DNA of 7,667 bases from Microcaldota archaeon (lineage in GTDB: Archaea > Micrarchaeota > Micrarchaeia > Anstonellales > Anstonellaceae), in the NCBI GenBank assembly GCA_023248665.1, contig JAHFEC010000053.1:1-7667 (forward strand), read 5' to 3'. The notes beneath the pieces were generated by a model. That model saw only the letters and a list, made by a program, of their open reading frames with translations, searched no databases and had not been told where the DNA came from. Below, in pieces: positions 6,286-7,667 of this stretch. Made by a program: the position numbers and the translations under genes. How positions within the stretch are numbered: position 1 is the first letter of the stretch; every line of letters begins with the position of its first letter.

Positions 6286-6368
6286 TGGACCCGCGGAGAT
6301 CGGCAGGCGCGAAGCGGCTGCCGAGATTTGAGCCGAAGGCTCAAACCGCTGGCCATGAGCGAAGCGAA
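6286..6368. repeat. tandem repeat unit 2 (83 bp), distal to the tRNA, carrying a tRNA 3'-end copy
   Basis: This unit begins (on +) with TGGACCCGCGGAGA, identical to the last 14 bases of the tRNA-Val gene read on the minus strand. It then holds a hairpin with stem CGGCAG/CTGCCG (6301-6323), a perfect 8-bp hairpin TTTGAGCC-GAA-GGCTCAAA (6327-6345) and a tail ending GAGCGAAGCGAA. It is nearly identical to the next unit except within the first hairpin. It has no open frame of its own that looks real. Confidence 0.9.
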
Positions 6369-6446
6369 TGGACCCGCGGAGATCGGCAACAGCAGTTGCC
6401 GAGATTTGAGCCGAAGGCTCAAACCGCTGGCCATGAGCGAAGCGAA
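6369..6446. repeat. tandem repeat unit 1 (78 bp), adjacent to the tRNA, carrying a tRNA 3'-end copy
   Basis: This second copy starts with the same TGGACCCGCGGAGA segment and ends with GAGCGAAGCGAA directly against the tRNA 3' end at 6447. Its first hairpin has a different but still perfectly paired stem, CGGCAAC/GTTGCCG around AGCA (6384-6401). The second hairpin (6405-6423) and the tail are unchanged from the other unit. The junctions are exact: unit, unit, then the genuine tRNA end. Confidence 0.9.
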
Positions 6447-6519
6447 TGGACCCGCGGAGAATCGATCTCCGAATCTCTCGCATGTCAAGCGAGCGTCTTA
6501 ACCATTCGACTACGGGTCC
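6447..6519 (-). tRNA. tRNA-Val, anticodon GAC
   Basis: The 73-base reverse-strand sequence folds as a full cloverleaf. The acceptor stem GGACCCG pairs with CGGGTCC and the discriminator is A. The D arm is GTC/GAC with GG in its loop. The anticodon stem CTCGC/GCGAG holds loop TTGACAT, giving anticodon GAC, which reads Val codons. The variable loop has five bases, and the T stem CGGAG/CTCCG holds a seven-base loop. CCA is not encoded, so it must be added after transcription, and no intron is present. One oddity is that the T loop reads ATCGATT, with A where nearly all elongator tRNAs have U54. The 3' end abuts two repeat units that duplicate its last 14 bases. Confidence 0.93.
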
Positions 6520-6548
6520 TTCGAAGAAGTGTAATAAGTTGGAAAGAG

Positions 6549-6560
6549 AAATTAAAAAAG
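6549..6560 (-). promoter_or_regulatory. T/A-rich element: tRNA promoter and/or terminator of the upstream minus-strand gene
   Basis: On the minus strand CTTTTTTAATTT lies about 30-40 bases before the mature tRNA 5' end and about 70 bases after the stop of the 311-residue gene. TTTTTAAT could be the TATA box for the tRNA with a short leader of roughly 10 bases. The six-T run could also terminate the upstream gene. A second, closer AT-rich segment (CTTATTAC, around 6531-6538) is probably too near the tRNA to be its TATA box. Confidence 0.35.
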
Positions 6561-6627
6561 ACGTCTATGGCCGCGCATGTGAATTACGGATGGACGATTG
6601 ACCGCGCTCATATTCGTACCGGCTTCT

Positions 6628-7563
6628 TCAACTCGTCCCGGCCGGTCCTTCGGTCGGCAGCCACTCCAGCCCCCTCAATTTGAAGGCCGGGCAGAAATCC
6701 TCCAGCTCCCGTTTTTCGCTCATGCTGAAATGGAAGTGGTCCGGCGCCTGCCCGCTGCGGTAGCGCAGTTCGTGCTCCTCGATAAGAGCGAGCAGCTGCT
6801 CCACGTATTCGCGCTTGCGCGACGGGATGGGGCCGAAGACCTTGGGTCCGAGCGCGAGCAGCTGGCGCAGGTCCGCCGTCAGGCGCGTCAGGCGCGCCTC
6901 GTATTGCAAACGCTCCGAGGCGTCGGCGGAGCGCGAGGGGACGATGGAACGGGAGGGCCCGGATAGCGAGGCGGATGGGCGAGGCTTGCGGGCGCGCCCC
7001 AAAACGGCCGATTTCTGGCCCGTGGCCGATGTCCGGCTTGCGAGTGGCGTCTGGCTTGCAGCCGGCGTCCGGATGGCAGACGGGGTTGGGCTGGGTTGGA
7101 CAGGCTTGAATTTGCGCACAAGCAATGCGGAGCGGGTCGGGTCGGAGCGGACGGATGATGATGCCGGAAGGGCCGAAGCGGCAGGGATTTCGCTCATCAG
7201 CTCGACCGAAAGCTCGTCCACGACATGGTCCATCTGCGAGGGCGGGAGGCGGAGCCCGGCGCAAAGGCGCTCAAGCTGGCCGGCCAGCGAAGCGGCGAGG
7301 CGCTCCATCTTCTGGGCGGCGGCGGAAGGCCGGAAGGGTTCGCCCCCGATATTCGGGATTGGACGGGGAGGCGAGCGGCCCATTTTGGCAGGCAATTGGT
7401 TGAGGATATACTGATAAGTGGTCGCCCCCTGCGCAAGCCCCTGCGCGCGCATGGACTGGCGCAGCCACGAAGCGGCCTGACGGGCCGCTAAGCGGAACGA
7501 ATCCGACCGAATGCCCGGCTTGGGCGACGAATCGGACGGGGACGCCTTTTTGGATGATGCCAT
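6628..7563 (-). CDS. hypothetical 311-residue protein with disordered middle and conserved-looking C-terminal domain
   Basis: I do not recognise this protein. Residues 1-20 are Ser/Lys/Pro-rich. Residues 21-130 are mostly helical (RLAARQAASWLRQSMRA; QKMERLAASLAGQLERL; HVVDELSVELMSEI). Residues 131-215 are a Ser/Pro/Ala/Arg-rich, probably disordered linker. Residues 216-305 form a compact region with helices and aromatic residues (RLQYEARLTRLTADLRQLLAL; REYVEQLLALIEEHELRYR; DHFHFSMSEKRELEDF; LRGLEWLP). No signal peptide or membrane segment is seen. The frame extends to a GTG at 7572, but that GTG is part of a GAGGTGA ribosome binding site five bases before ATG 7563, so ATG 7563 is the better start. 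The open frames on the opposite strand lack such a site. It probably forms an operon with the truncated gene upstream. Its function is unknown. Confidence 0.75.
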   Translation of the reverse strand: MASSKKASPSDSSPKPGIRSDSFRLAARQAASWLRQSMRAQGLAQGATTYQYILNQLPAKMGRSPPRPIPNIGGEPFRPSAAAQKMERLAASLAGQLERLCAGLRLPPSQMDHVVDELSVELMSEIPAASALPASSSVRSDPTRSALLVRKFKPVQPSPTPSAIRTPAASQTPLASRTSATGQKSAVLGRARKPRPSASLSGPSRSIVPSRSADASERLQYEARLTRLTADLRQLLALGPKVFGPIPSRKREYVEQLLALIEEHELRYRSGQAPDHFHFSMSEKRELEDFCPAFKLRGLEWLPTEGPAGTS

Positions 7564-7568
7564 GGGAT

Positions 7569-7575
7569 TCACCTC
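7569..7575 (-). promoter_or_regulatory. ribosome binding site that decides the start of the 311-residue gene
   Basis: On the minus strand GAGGTGA is followed by ATCCC and then ATG (7563). It matches the pattern before dnaG (AAGGTGA-ACCC-ATG). It selects ATG 7563 over the in-frame GTG at 7572, which is inside the site. Confidence 0.75.
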
Positions 7576-7584
7576 GACAAACGT

Positions 7585-7667
7585 TCAGCGTTGGCTGTTT
7601 TCTCCATCCTCGTCGGCAGCCGGCGGCTGCCCGCCGAAAAGCTTTTTCTCGGTCTGGGCGCGTTTGT
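7585..7667 (-). CDS. C-terminal end of a protein truncated by the window edge
   Basis: One minus-strand frame enters from the right edge and ends at TGA (7585-7587), encoding 26 residues that finish with an acidic, polar tail (FGGQPPAADEDGENSQR). The composition looks like a natural soluble C-terminus, and the stop lies 21 bases before ATG 7563, leaving just room for the ribosome binding site of the next gene. That is typical operon spacing. The other two minus frames are also open at the edge, so the assignment is moderate. Too little is present to name the protein. Confidence 0.5.
   Translation of the reverse strand, partial: KRAQTEKKLFGGQPPAADEDGENSQR

Noticed and set aside
6286..6446. 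CRISPR array
   Set aside because: There are only two units of 78 and 83 bp, nearly identical throughout, with no short repeat/unique spacer alternation and no cas gene nearby.
4540..6483. A 647-codon open frame on the minus strand opposite dnaG
   Set aside because: It is the mirror of a GC-rich gene with strongly biased third positions, begins inside the tandem repeats and runs through the dnaG terminator, and its product is Arg/Leu/Gly-rich noise. DnaG on the + strand is unmistakable.
6285..6683. A 132-codon + strand frame across the repeats and tRNA
   Set aside because: It reads through both repeat units and the complement of a well-folded tRNA gene, so the open frame is incidental.
6815..7414. 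A 199-codon + strand frame opposite the 311-residue gene
   Set aside because: It lacks a ribosome binding site, while the minus-strand frame is longer, has GAGGTGA correctly placed and sits in an operon-like arrangement.

Overview
The window looks like archaeal chromosomal DNA, possibly from a DPANN lineage (that rank is a guess). Four things point there: an archaeal-type DnaG primase, a UPF0235/DUF167 protein, a tRNA-Val gene without an encoded CCA, and GGTGA/GAGGT ribosome binding sites 5-6 bases before three start codons. No bacterial -10/-35 style promoters were recognised.

Layout, left to right. (1) Positions 1-3810 look like an accessory two-gene unit on the + strand. A 1018-residue protein combines a disordered N-terminus, alpha-helical repeats, a caspase-like (clan CD) domain with a visible His/Cys dyad, and a C-terminal protein-kinase-like domain. 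An unrecognised 209-residue protein follows 13 bases later. An upstream reading frame runs off the left edge and may end in a basic tail overlapping the big gene. (2) Positions 3811-4129 have no firm gene. They hold a candidate archaeal TATA box, a possible leaderless mini-ORF, and an extremely A-rich tract that ends just before the next gene. (3) Positions 4130-6108 look like core genome: a DUF167 gene, a GC-rich spacer with two small hairpins, and dnaG with an unusually long Pro/Ala/Gly-rich linker. (4) Positions 6109-6627 contain T-rich terminator-like sequence, two tandem hairpin-rich repeats of 83 and 78 bp, and a minus-strand tRNA-Val(GAC) gene. Each repeat unit carries a copy of the tRNA 3' end, so the array looks like repeated insertion or duplication at the tRNA 3' end. 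(5) Positions 6628-7667 encode, on the minus strand, an unrecognised 311-residue protein and, upstream of it, the C-terminal end of another protein cut by the window edge; they are probably co-transcribed.

The DUF167 and dnaG genes are housekeeping. DnaG in archaea is a Toprim protein tied to RNA degradation through the exosome. The caspase-like/kinase-like protein is the most unusual coding feature: a protease fold joined to a phosphotransferase-like fold behind a helical-repeat region suggests a sensor/effector protein in signalling, defence or cell-cell interaction, which is inference only. The tRNA-linked tandem array is the most unusual non-coding feature.
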